This document shows positions 30,215 to 38,376 of a stretch of DNA of 39,208 nucleotides, in pieces. The notes under the pieces are model-generated. The model ran no database searches and was not told the origin of the DNA. It was given only the letters and a program-made list of their open reading frames with translations. This DNA is from a virus: positions 1 through 39,208 of IMG/VR virus record IMGVR_UViG_3300033388_002023. One strand, 5' to 3'. The stretch's first letter is position 1. The number at the start of each line of letters is the position of its first letter. Made by a program: the position numbers and the translations under genes.

Positions 30215-30376
30215 ATGAGCTACGAAGCCTTCAAGACTGAATACATTGCTCTTTTCAAGCGCATGATGTCCTACTCCTGCGATCAGGCTGGTTCTGTTAT
30301 CTGTGCCGGGGAAATGGCCGACATGGCCGACGCTCATCCAATATGGGCAGAAAAGGTTGAATCTGAAAATGGGTAG
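30215..30376 (+). CDS. 53-residue acidic protein
   Basis: Starts at ATG 30215, with AGGGGGAAG upstream. Helical, acidic, with a Met-Ala-Asp repeat in the C-terminal half. Its end overlaps the start of the RHH gene. Unknown function. Confidence 0.65.
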   Translation: MSYEAFKTEYIALFKRMMSYSCDQAGSVICAGEMADMADAHPIWAEKVESENG

Positions 30377-30524
30377 GAAAAAACTCCCACATCAGGACAA
30401 GGGCATATCCAAATCGATATGCCTGAAGCCTGCCGAGTGGAAGCTGTTAAAGCGTGGCAGCAAGTCGTTTGCTGCTGGAATCAGGAAGTTAATCGAAACT
30501 ATCGAAGGGAAAAGCAATGCGTAA
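30369..30524 (+). CDS. RHH-like DNA-binding protein
   Basis: 51 residues of the ribbon-helix-helix pattern: basic start, strand (ISKSICLKPAEWKLL) then helix (SKSFAAGIRKLIETIE). Small RHH regulators are common in phages. It overlaps its neighbours on both sides (30369 and 30517). Probably a local regulator; target unknown. Distinct from the leftward RHH repressor at 18326-18466. Confidence 0.65.
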   Translation: MGRKKLPHQDKGISKSICLKPAEWKLLKRGSKSFAAGIRKLIETIEGKSNA

Positions 30525-30774
30525 ATCTGCACTTATTGGGGCCTTGATGGCCGCCGCTCAAGCCGGCGTTGGTATGCCTGGAATTGCCATGCGGGCCGGT
30601 GGGAATGCGTTTCGTGGGTTCGCCCCTCGAAAGTCTACCGCATCGATCGCGTCAACGGGTCGCGGCTGGAATCGGTTTTTTGGTAAAAATCACCAGACCA
30701 ACGAGTCCGCCCGGCGCCGTCTCCAGATCGAGCGTGGGCAACTGACCGCCAGCAATGGGCTGGTGACTGGCTAA
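30517..30774 (+). CDS. Small Ala/Gly-rich basic protein
   Basis: 85 residues, basic, with hydrophobic Ala-rich N-terminal part (ALIGALMAAAQAGVGMPG) that could touch the membrane. The rest is Arg/Asn-rich. Starts by overlap with the RHH stop. Unknown. Confidence 0.63.
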   Translation: MRKSALIGALMAAAQAGVGMPGIAMRAGGNAFRGFAPRKSTASIASTGRGWNRFFGKNHQTNESARRRLQIERGQLTASNGLVTG

Positions 30775-30833
30775 TCAAATTCAATCTGTCCGCGACTATG
30801 CGGGCGATAAACTAAAGCAAAGGGGATTGTGAT

Positions 30834-31223
30834 ATGGCTGGCCTGCAAATGAAATATTTTGTCCTCAAGCCTCGCGGCGATGATTTGTACGCCAAGGCAA
30901 GCAGGCGGGCCATGAGGTCTTACGCTTCAGTAATGCAACATGATAACCCGGTACTATGCAACCAATTACGCGAGTGGGCAGATTCTGAAACGCCCTCTCT
31001 TATTGAAGATGAAGAGGAGACGCAAATGTCAGAAGTGAAAAATTATCGAAAGAAGACGATTCAGCCAATGCGCCCATATGTTCCTGGGGAGGATCTGGAA
31101 GGGGTTTCTGTTAGCGTTGAAGATACGCCGGAACTTGGCGGCATGATCGCTATCGGAGCAGATAATGACGCCCGGTGGTATGTCTCGAAGGGGTTCTTCG
31201 AGGGCAATTACGAGCTGGTATAA
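30834..31223 (+). CDS. Two-part conserved phage protein
   Basis: 129 residues that look like two modules. The first 45 residues (MKYFVLKPRGDDLYAKASRR type) resemble a short phage protein that often stands alone. After a linker at about 50-70, the second (VPGEDLEGVSVSVEDTPELGGMIAIG, ending ARWYVSKGFF) resembles another. The joint may be a natural fusion. AAGGGGATT precedes the ATG. Function unknown. Confidence 0.65.
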   Translation: MAGLQMKYFVLKPRGDDLYAKASRRAMRSYASVMQHDNPVLCNQLREWADSETPSLIEDEEETQMSEVKNYRKKTIQPMRPYVPGEDLEGVSVSVEDTPELGGMIAIGADNDARWYVSKGFFEGNYELV

Positions 31224-31769
31224 CAGGCGGTAACGGCAAGCAATAGGGCTTGTTCATCCGCATATTGACGTACCCTGTGATATCCAGGGCATGCCGGAAC
31301 CGAGCCGGTAGTGGTGAATGCGTAGCGCTGATACGCGAGCCTTTGGCGACGAGCACACCAGCAGGGTGAAGTGTGCGGGCTGGCAAATTGGAAAAGGCTA
31401 AATGTGGGCGTGCCTTGATCTGCAAAGGCTGGAAACCACACGATTGACGGGGCCACATGATCCTCGCAAGATTGCCAAGCCGGAGATCAACACCGGCCAC
31501 CACAGCCCGAGCCCACCGGGTAACTGATGTGCGGCCCCCGTGGGTATGGGGGTCGCTGTAGGGCTTAAATGGAAGCGCAGATATTGGCCGTGGCAACCAA
31601 TTAAAAAACTGTCCTGGGTGAACCATTCACCTTCAGCGGGGACCGGAACAGAGGTGTTACCACCAATGCAACCCGTCAACTCCGAAGCTGTAAACACCTG
31701 GGAACCTGCGTTTCACATTTAAACCTTACCACTCCACCAATAGCCGCCTAGACTGGCGCACCAGTACCG
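31224..31769 (+). ncRNA. Large structured non-coding RNA (candidate)
   Basis: A 546-bp stretch with no credible gene, followed by a terminator. On the plus strand it holds a chain of hairpins: CCCTG/CAGGG (31273-31289), GCGTA/TACGC (31320-31336), GCACAC/GTGTGC (31353-31376), TGTGG/CCACA enclosing GCCTT/AAGGC (31403-31440), GCGGCCCCC/GGGGGTCGC (31531-31556, 9 bp with one wobble), GGTGAA/TTCACC (31617-31631) and AGGTGTT/AACACCT (31652-31699). Leftward frames are open here but their products have no protein-like pattern. Strand is inferred from the surrounding operon and terminator. It does not match a large phage RNA family I can name with confidence. Confidence 0.55.
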
Positions 31770-31788
31770 AAGCCCCTTCGGGGGCTTT
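31770..31788 (+). terminator. UUCG-loop terminator after the candidate RNA
   Basis: AAGCCCC, TTCG, GGGGCTT: 7-bp stem with tetraloop followed by TCTGG; the T-tract is short, so read-through to NinG is likely. Confidence 0.65.
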
Positions 31789-31806
31789 CTGGCAACAGGA
31801 GGTAGC

Positions 31807-31947
31807 ATGCAAATAACAAAGAAACAGCGCGAGAAGCTCAGGGCCGAACGATTCCATGACATGCGGCCCCACATATTCGATAAGCTGATATTGATGCTCC
31901 CCGGCGTTCTGGCTGGGATTGTGGTTCCGCCGCACTATGGCAAATAG
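31807..31947 (+). CDS. 46-residue protein before NinG
   Basis: Starts with AGGAGG 4 bases upstream. Basic, helical start and hydrophobic C-terminal half (LILMLPGVLAGIVV). Overlaps NinG start by 11 bp. Small nin-region proteins of unknown role are typical here. Confidence 0.68.
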   Translation: MQITKKQREKLRAERFHDMRPHIFDKLILMLPGVLAGIVVPPHYGK

Positions 31948-32500
31948 CCGCAAGTGTTGCAAAAAATGCAAGGGTTGGTTCGAGGCCTCCAGCATGATCA
32001 AGGTTCCCGCCGGTACGTTTTGCGGGCATGCGTGCATCAAGGCCTACATCGATGACGTGTACGCGAAGAAGTCACAAGCAAAAGCCAAAGACGACCGGCG
32101 AGACTTGAAGAAGCGAAAGGATGCACTCAAAACCAAAGGAGACTGGCTCAGCGAGGCCCAGACGGCGTTTAACCGGTGGATACGCCTAAGAGACAAGGAT
32201 AGGCCCTGCATAAGCTGTGGACGCCATCACAGCGGCCAGTATCACGCAGGCCATTATAGGACAGTCGGGTCATGCCCTGAGTTGAGATTCGAACCCCTGC
32301 AGGTCCACAAGCAATGCAGCCCTTGCAACCTGCATCTATCCGGCAACATACTCGAGTACAGAAAAAACCTGATCGGCGTTGTCGGTCAGGATATGGTTGA
32401 CTGGATTGAGGGGCCCCACGAAATGCCACACCGGACAATCGATGATATCAAGGCGATAAAGATCAAGTATCTAGCCAAGTGCAGGGAGCTAACGGAATGA
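31937..32500 (+). CDS. ninG: NinG/Rap-like recombination nuclease
   Basis: 187 residues. Lambda NinG (Rap) cuts Holliday junctions and D-loops and boosts recombination. The family pattern is clear: an N-terminal CCKKC (7-11) with C29 and C33, a basic coil (40-66), then CISC (91-94), HAGHY, and HKQCSPCN (C127, C130) with LSGN. The Cys/His set forms an HNH-like zinc site. It closes the rightward unit; the 75-residue gene follows with an ATGA overlap. Confidence 0.92.
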   Translation: MANSRKCCKKCKGWFEASSMIKVPAGTFCGHACIKAYIDDVYAKKSQAKAKDDRRDLKKRKDALKTKGDWLSEAQTAFNRWIRLRDKDRPCISCGRHHSGQYHAGHYRTVGSCPELRFEPLQVHKQCSPCNLHLSGNILEYRKNLIGVVGQDMVDWIEGPHEMPHRTIDDIKAIKIKYLAKCRELTE

Positions 32501-32724
32501 GCGACCAATGCGAAACTTGCCAACTTAAAGACCGTAGCTGCCCAATCTATCCGGGCAGTACGGGGGTTTGTGTTGAGTATAGGGCCAGCCCATGCCGCGT
32601 GTTCCATTTGTCCTATTTGAAATACGACAGGGAGAACCCAAGATCGGTAACCCCTGAATTAACAGCGGATACTAGCACTTCGCTATCAACACCGCCCGAC
32701 ACAATGTCTTTCAACACTAAGTAA
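32497..32724 (+). CDS. Cys-rich small protein overlapping the tailspike 3' end
   Basis: 75 residues; starts by ATGA overlap with NinG. The N-terminal part has CETCQLKDRSCPIYPGSTGVC, a four-Cys pattern likely to bind zinc, and the C-terminal 35 residues are Ser/Thr-rich. Its last 112 bp run antisense to the tailspike gene's end, so part of its tail may be constrained by the other frame. Function unknown. Confidence 0.62.
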   Translation: MSDQCETCQLKDRSCPIYPGSTGVCVEYRASPCRVFHLSYLKYDRENPRSVTPELTADTSTSLSTPPDTMSFNTK

Positions 32725-35000
32725 TCCCGGCCCTCGAGGATTGCAACAAGTACGTATCCAGCAAAGGTTAAATTATCCGAGAACAATGGCACGTAAGCAC
32801 TGAAAGTGCTCCTGTTCCTAAAAGGCAATCCCTGAATGTAAAGGGTGTTTACCGCTGTCATTCCGCTCGTGTCTATATTGTTAATTCTCGCATGAACGGT
32901 GACTTGCTCATCCTGGACTTCAACCTTGGCTCTAGCCACGGTGATAGATGCCGGGTTTCCACCAGAAGGTTCGTCGGATATTACCGGCGTCCAATTTGCA
33001 TTGTATGAGACTGGCTTATAGCTTTCCATCGAGGAGAAAAAAGGAATCGTCCCATCTCCAAATTTGCCCTCTGTTGTATCCGCGCCCCTCTGATATACAA
33101 AACAGTTCTCAAAAAACGCCTGGGCGACATTGGTATCTGCTGTGATGTTGATTGTACAGCCAGTCCCGGTACCCCCCGAAGTTGCCGCGCCGTTAGTCGT
33201 GATGTAATCAGTTCCCTCGGTGGTTATTTTAATACCTGTGACTATACCCGAGTTAACCTCTACCACTGTGAGCGTTGCTCCAGAACCGCCACCACCCGTA
33301 ATAGTTAGAACGTCGCCGACAGTATACCCAGTCCCGCCTGCGCCAACCTCCGCGATTTCTACAAACCCGGAGACCGACCCATCTGTCGAGACCTCTAGGC
33401 CATTACCGCCGTTAAACAGATCGCCTTCCATAACAAGCTCATCGTTTAACTCGCCAAAACTTATGTGCCAATAATCAATTCCTAAATTACTAAGATTGAC
33501 TGTAGGTTGAGCCATATAGTTGCCGTTGAACTTATAAACGAATCCACCGCCTCTAGATTTTTCTTTCACCCCTGCATTGATATCTTCAACGCGGATATGC
33601 GTTAGCGGTTTGGTGGTGCCAGAATCGTCATACCTATTTGCTTCGAGATAATTATCCTCAATCGACAGGTGGTAGGAGGGGGAGAACCAGTTACAGAATG
33701 CCTGGCTGGAGCTGCTCCACCCGTTGCCTTGGATTGTGTTCTCTCTGATGTTTAGCTTGAAATTGGCATAGGCGTTCGCATTCCTGCTCTTGATCGCCCT
33801 ATTTCCTCGCTCGATCCTATTTCGGATGATATTTACGGATAGGGAATTCTCCGCATCATAAAACCATTCCTGATGGTGGGTTGATTCGCAATTAAGAATA
33901 TCCATCTGTTGGACAAACCGACCCTTTACGGTATATGTCGCATTGTCTTGGAAAAAAGGTTTAATGAATTCGAACGTCAGTCGTTCAAATCGACACCGAC
34001 GCATTCCAGCCACTGTTCCGTCGTCAGCCGATACATTAAAACCTACGGCAAAGCTTGACATCGTAGTGAGAGGAGCATCATAAGTTACCTTATCGGCGTC
34101 CTTTGTCTCCATGCTGAAATCAAAGAAATTCCAATCAGTAGAAGTGCCGCTTTGAGTACCCGAAATCATTGGAATCCCATCTGCCACATGGAATTTAGTT
34201 ATCTCACCCTCGCCAGTGAAATATTTGCTTTCAGGGTCGGCTTGATAATCGGCAGTATCAGCAGCCAGGAAAAGCTCTGTAGATATCCAATAATCACCAC
34301 CAGGGGTATAGATATTAGTGAAATTATCCAATAGAAACTGGAATAGCTCATCTTCGTTCTGAGATAGATCGCCTTTGGCGCCTCCCCATTTGACATTTGT
34401 TTTAGTTTCAATGGTTATGCGTACCCACACACCATTACCACTATTAACCGCCGTGTTCCATCCTGTGTCACCAGGAGTTATCCCAATATCTGGATCTATG
34501 AAATAAACACCATCATGGGTGGTTTTTGATGTACCAGATTCCCAAATAAACCCACCGCCACCACCTGAACGAGTAGAATAAAAATCAGCCATGCGGGCCA
34601 TGTTGGTATCTAGATGGCCGGTTATAGCGATCAACCCAATCATGTCAATGACTGCGGTTATTCCCGAGTCCGCAGTTAGTGGGTTACCTTTCGTAACATT
34701 GGCCGCATAATATTCTTGCCCTCCATTTTTATTATCTACGCGGATTGAATATGCACCATCAACCACCAGTTGAACAGGCGAGCCGTTAAGCAAAGGCACG
34801 CCTCCCGCACCTGTGTTAATAGGCTGGCTTGTTGGCACCTCTGTTCCGTCCTCCTGGCGAAGGGTGACGGTTTTTTGATTGCCCGGTATCTTTGGATCAA
34901 GATCAATGATGCCAACATAGATATCAGCGCTAGCCAATGGCCGGCCTTTCCCTGGGTCGGGGAAATAACCGTATGGTAAAGCGACGATGTTCTTAGCCAT
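32613..35000 (-). CDS. P22-like tailspike
   Basis: 795 residues, receptor-binding enzyme of the virion. Residues 1 to about 105 form the P22 tailspike head-binding domain (LPYGYFPDPGKGRPLASADIY start, then VTLRQEDGT, and VDGAYSIRV). After a linker comes a pectate-lyase-like parallel beta-helix, which opens with VKWGGAKGD near 205. A glycine-rich repeat (GGTGYTVGDVLTITGGGG) sits around 545-580, and a beta-rich end follows. The enzyme probably binds and cuts surface polysaccharide. Start overlaps the gp16-like stop. Terminal overlap with a convergent gene is noted. Confidence 0.93.
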   Translation of the reverse strand: MAKNIVALPYGYFPDPGKGRPLASADIYVGIIDLDPKIPGNQKTVTLRQEDGTEVPTSQPINTGAGGVPLLNGSPVQLVVDGAYSIRVDNKNGGQEYYAANVTKGNPLTADSGITAVIDMIGLIAITGHLDTNMARMADFYSTRSGGGGGFIWESGTSKTTHDGVYFIDPDIGITPGDTGWNTAVNSGNGVWVRITIETKTNVKWGGAKGDLSQNEDELFQFLLDNFTNIYTPGGDYWISTELFLAADTADYQADPESKYFTGEGEITKFHVADGIPMISGTQSGTSTDWNFFDFSMETKDADKVTYDAPLTTMSSFAVGFNVSADDGTVAGMRRCRFERLTFEFIKPFFQDNATYTVKGRFVQQMDILNCESTHHQEWFYDAENSLSVNIIRNRIERGNRAIKSRNANAYANFKLNIRENTIQGNGWSSSSQAFCNWFSPSYHLSIEDNYLEANRYDDSGTTKPLTHIRVEDINAGVKEKSRGGGFVYKFNGNYMAQPTVNLSNLGIDYWHISFGELNDELVMEGDLFNGGNGLEVSTDGSVSGFVEIAEVGAGGTGYTVGDVLTITGGGGSGATLTVVEVNSGIVTGIKITTEGTDYITTNGAATSGGTGTGCTINITADTNVAQAFFENCFVYQRGADTTEGKFGDGTIPFFSSMESYKPVSYNANWTPVISDEPSGGNPASITVARAKVEVQDEQVTVHARINNIDTSGMTAVNTLYIQGLPFRNRSTFSAYVPLFSDNLTFAGYVLVAILEGRDYLVLKDIVSGGVDSEVLVSAVNSGVTDLGFSLSYFK

Positions 35001-37183
35001 TATTCTGATTCCTGTTCAGTTGATATTCCGGCAATGCCAAGAGCTGCGGCGATCCCTGGGAAGTCGTCATCGAGCATGCTTGCCAATCTCTTGACCTCCG
35101 GCTTGGCGTTCAGGGCCTGCTCGACCTGTTTTCTGGTTTTGGCACCTTCCGCAATGCTGCGCACGCCCTCTATCAACAGGCCTCCGCCAGGCACCTTGGA
35201 TGATATGCTGATCAGGCCAAGCTTATTGGCTAGGTCCATAATAACGCTCGCGGACCCTTTCGGCATAGCCCCAGACGGCGGCACTAGGTCGGCGGCGATC
35301 TTGTCGATATTCCTGATCTTATTCAGTGCCGCCTTATTGGTTCCGAATATGGATTTGAGCTTATCATCACCAATGGCCTTGACCCTGTTTCTAAATGCTA
35401 TCGGGTTGAATGTGCGTATGCCGTCGATTTTACGCGATTCAGTGCCGAAGCCTGATTCAATCAAGTCAAGCATGGTGGATGTCTGGATGTCGGCGATTGC
35501 CTGCCTGCCCTTGTCACCGGATTTCATCAGGCTATCTATTGTCCGGCGCACATTCTCCACCGGCTGTGATTTTGCGGCCAGCTTGGAATAGACTTGGCTC
35601 GCTTCCATGATCGGGGTTACCCCGTCGCGCTTCACGTCGATCATCCGGCCGGTGATGGCTTGGGGGCTGAATTCAATTTTCAATTGGCGCACAGTTTTCC
35701 GGGCCTCTTTCAATGGCTCGATTATGCTCGGAGGCAAGCCTTTTGCTTCAAGCGTCGTAGCAAGCTCGGCTACCTCCTCATCCAAGGCTTTCCTGATTGG
35801 GGCTATAGCCACAGTGGTTGCGCCGGTAATATCCCCCCGCTCTATAGCGTTAAGCGATTTTCGGAACCTCTCCATTGAATCAATCGTTAGCATGGCTGGC
35901 GCAGGTATTTCTGTAATGGTCTGCTCTATTTTTGGCCGCCCCATGCCAAGATCCCCAGGGCTGCGTGGTATTTCAACCTGTTCCTTCAGAATTGTTGGAG
36001 CTAGTGGCTCGGTTATTCCATACCGCGCCATTAATTTATTCAAGGAGATCATCGAGGCCGGCGCGGTAATGGCAAGGTCTTCCAGCGTGTCAGCGTCCGG
36101 CACAGCCCCAGCAATATTATCGACGAAGATTGGTATCCCACCAACACTCTTGGCATTATCGGCTGCCTGCCGGTAAAGATCATTCTTCTGGGTCCGGAGC
36201 ATCTTCTTGCGACTGACGAGGGCCTCTTGAATTCGCTGGCCGGTCTCTTCTGGAAGTTTGGCCATATCGAGATTATCAGACATAGACCGTTTGATAGCCT
36301 CGCTCTGTTTGAGTTTGAACTGCCGGAAGGGCTCGGCCAGCTTATCGGATGCGGACTCAAGCAGGCGCGCCTCAGTGGCCTGCTGTGGGAATTCTTTGGT
36401 TAGTTCGCCCTTGGTTATCGGCACGCCCTCTTCGGCGAACCTCGCAGCCGTGGCGACTTGCTCTGGCGCGGCTCCCGGCTTCTGCCTTTGGATTACCTCT
36501 TGAGCATCGGCGGCTAGGTCGTCAAACGTCATACCAGCCTCATCAAGCGCGCCCTGTAGCTCTGGCGTAGGATTACCGGCAGCGTCCAGCATGGCCCCTT
36601 CTGGAACCGAGCCCCTTATCCGCTCGAATATCTTACGGCCAATGCGACCAATAACAGGGAAAAGAATCTCAGCCCCAGCTCCAATAGAAACGCCCATGCC
36701 CGCAGCTGGAACCACGTCCTGACCCGTACCCTTAGCGATTGTTGCTGCTTCAACTCCACCAAGAGTGCCTCCTGCGGCCACTCGGCCAGCCATTGAACCA
36801 ATCCGAGCAATCCCAGCGCCTGGGATCATAAATGGGGCCGCTTCTCCTATGATCTCACCGGCCCCCGTAGTGTATGGCCGATCCTCTTTTAGAGCCCTAA
36901 TGCCTTTCGTAACTATCTCGGGCTCTGGGTCCATTATGCCAACCCCTCGGGCCAGAGTTGAAAACCCGCGCCCCATGCCGATCGCCAGGGCCTCGATGGG
37001 TCCTATCTCTTCGGCTAATTCGTCAAGGTACTGGCCTCGCTCATCGGTTGGCGCAGCCCGCTCAGCGGGGAAATCGGACTCAATAGCAAGTCCGGCAGAG
37101 ATCGCCTTTGCCATAATTGCCTGCTTAGGAGTTCCATCAGGAACGCCACGGATAACCTTTCCGTTTGGCAAGGTGACATCCAT
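35000..37183 (-). CDS. P22 gp16-like ejection protein
   Basis: 727 residues (P22 gp16 609), last of three ejection proteins. The N-terminus begins MDVTLPNGKVIRGVPDGTP, a small beta domain. A Gly/Ala-rich, hydrophobic stretch at about 110-175 could insert in membrane or form amphipathic helices. The rest is helical with charged coiled segments. gp16 enters the host and helps DNA cross the membrane. Identified by location, length and composition. The start overlaps the previous stop (TAATG). Confidence 0.78.
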   Translation of the reverse strand: MDVTLPNGKVIRGVPDGTPKQAIMAKAISAGLAIESDFPAERAAPTDERGQYLDELAEEIGPIEALAIGMGRGFSTLARGVGIMDPEPEIVTKGIRALKEDRPYTTGAGEIIGEAAPFMIPGAGIARIGSMAGRVAAGGTLGGVEAATIAKGTGQDVVPAAGMGVSIGAGAEILFPVIGRIGRKIFERIRGSVPEGAMLDAAGNPTPELQGALDEAGMTFDDLAADAQEVIQRQKPGAAPEQVATAARFAEEGVPITKGELTKEFPQQATEARLLESASDKLAEPFRQFKLKQSEAIKRSMSDNLDMAKLPEETGQRIQEALVSRKKMLRTQKNDLYRQAADNAKSVGGIPIFVDNIAGAVPDADTLEDLAITAPASMISLNKLMARYGITEPLAPTILKEQVEIPRSPGDLGMGRPKIEQTITEIPAPAMLTIDSMERFRKSLNAIERGDITGATTVAIAPIRKALDEEVAELATTLEAKGLPPSIIEPLKEARKTVRQLKIEFSPQAITGRMIDVKRDGVTPIMEASQVYSKLAAKSQPVENVRRTIDSLMKSGDKGRQAIADIQTSTMLDLIESGFGTESRKIDGIRTFNPIAFRNRVKAIGDDKLKSIFGTNKAALNKIRNIDKIAADLVPPSGAMPKGSASVIMDLANKLGLISISSKVPGGGLLIEGVRSIAEGAKTRKQVEQALNAKPEVKRLASMLDDDFPGIAAALGIAGISTEQESE

Positions 37184-38376
37184 TACAGATCACCCCAATT
37201 GACTGGCCCGGCTGCCGGCACTTCGGAGGCAGCCTCGTCTGTCGCATCACCAAGAGACAGGCCGGCGTCCGCAAGCTTCTTGCGCTTGGCCGCTGACTTG
37301 CTCATCAGGAGCGTCCTGATCTTGTTTAACCTGGCTCGCATGGCCTTCTCTGACATGCCAGCCTTTAGCCCGCTGCCAGCGCTGGCCAGAATCTTGATAT
37401 CCGTCTCGGATAGCACACCCGTCATTTTGTCTAGGTTCTCCAGCGTCAGGCTATCCTTTAGCTGCTCAAAAGCAACCATGGCGTCATACCCCGTGCCGCC
37501 TGGGACAGCGTATGGAGTGGCGCCCCTGATGCCGGTTATGGCACTGATGTATTCGGCGTTGCCAAGCAGGCTACCTACCATTCCAATGGTGTCATCGGAT
37601 GTTTGCACGTCGATCTTGTCTTGATCCAACTGATCGGCCCGCTTTCTGGCCTCCGCTGCTGAGGACTTTGGATCGATTCCGATCATCTTGCCAAACGCTA
37701 TGCGCTCTGGCCCTGGTGTCATGGCTTCCCACTTCTCATAGTTCTGCATGGCTGTTGTGGGCTTTAGGTCGGTAGGCTTGTCAGCGCTAATGCCGACCTG
37801 GTTGGCGAACTGCTTAGCCTGTGCTGGATCGGTCTTCAGTAGCTCTCGGTAATGATTCCAGTCTGTGATGTTCGCCGTGCCCTTCCCTTTCGCGGGGCCG
37901 GCCGTTGCCTTCCGGTATTCCTCGGCAATGCCAGGATTAAGCAGCTGAGCCACTCCCTTGACCTGCTCCAGGGTCTCGGTGCCCTCTCTGAGCCCCTTGG
38001 CGGCCAGAGCAAGATTCATCGGCTGCCCGCCCGACTCAGACACTTTGCCAAGATACGAGTCGATTAGGTCGGCCGCAGATGTCGGATCGTTCTCGTACAT
38101 CAGTTTAGCGGTAAGCTCGTTGGTCAGGCCCTGAGTCACCTCATTCGAGACGCCATAAGCAGCCTTGGTTGATTGCGACAGGTCTGGAAACTTAATCATC
38201 ATTTGCTGAATCAGCGTAGGGTCACCGGACGCGATCGCCTGTGAAACCTCATCTTTGGCCGCTGTATCCTCGTCACGCTGCCGCTTCTGGCCCATGACGG
38301 CGCCCAGGCCAGCAAGCCCCTTGCCTACGCCCTCGGCAATGGTTGGCCGGATGTAAAATGGATTCTGATTAGCCAT
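37183..38376 (-). CDS. P22 gp20-like ejection protein
   Basis: 397 residues from ATG 38376, which overlaps the gp7-like stop (ATGGCTAA); a TTG at 38382 would add two residues. Helical, Gln/Ala/Lys-rich with no membrane span. It lies second in the gp7-gp20-gp16 order. P22 gp20 (471 residues) is injected with the DNA. Sequence similarity is not something I can verify, so the call is by position and character. Confidence 0.72.
   Translation of the reverse strand: MANQNPFYIRPTIAEGVGKGLAGLGAVMGQKRQRDEDTAAKDEVSQAIASGDPTLIQQMMIKFPDLSQSTKAAYGVSNEVTQGLTNELTAKLMYENDPTSAADLIDSYLGKVSESGGQPMNLALAAKGLREGTETLEQVKGVAQLLNPGIAEEYRKATAGPAKGKGTANITDWNHYRELLKTDPAQAKQFANQVGISADKPTDLKPTTAMQNYEKWEAMTPGPERIAFGKMIGIDPKSSAAEARKRADQLDQDKIDVQTSDDTIGMVGSLLGNAEYISAITGIRGATPYAVPGGTGYDAMVAFEQLKDSLTLENLDKMTGVLSETDIKILASAGSGLKAGMSEKAMRARLNKIRTLLMSKSAAKRKKLADAGLSLGDATDEAASEVPAAGPVNWGDL

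Noticed and set aside
31150-31626. Leftward open frame of 158 codons across the candidate RNA
   Set aside because: No ribosome site, product without protein-like pattern, and it overlaps the end of a real rightward gene; open by composition.
31224-31769. Group I or group II intron
   Set aside because: No domain V-like hairpin, no recognisable group I core, no intron-encoded protein, and no interrupted gene around it.
32281-32300. tRNA-like T-loop word on the minus strand
   Set aside because: It is part of the ninG coding sequence and has no acceptor or anticodon arms.
32613-33400. Variable-repeat-like segment in the tailspike
   Set aside because: The glycine-rich repeats are structural; there is no template copy and no reverse transcriptase.
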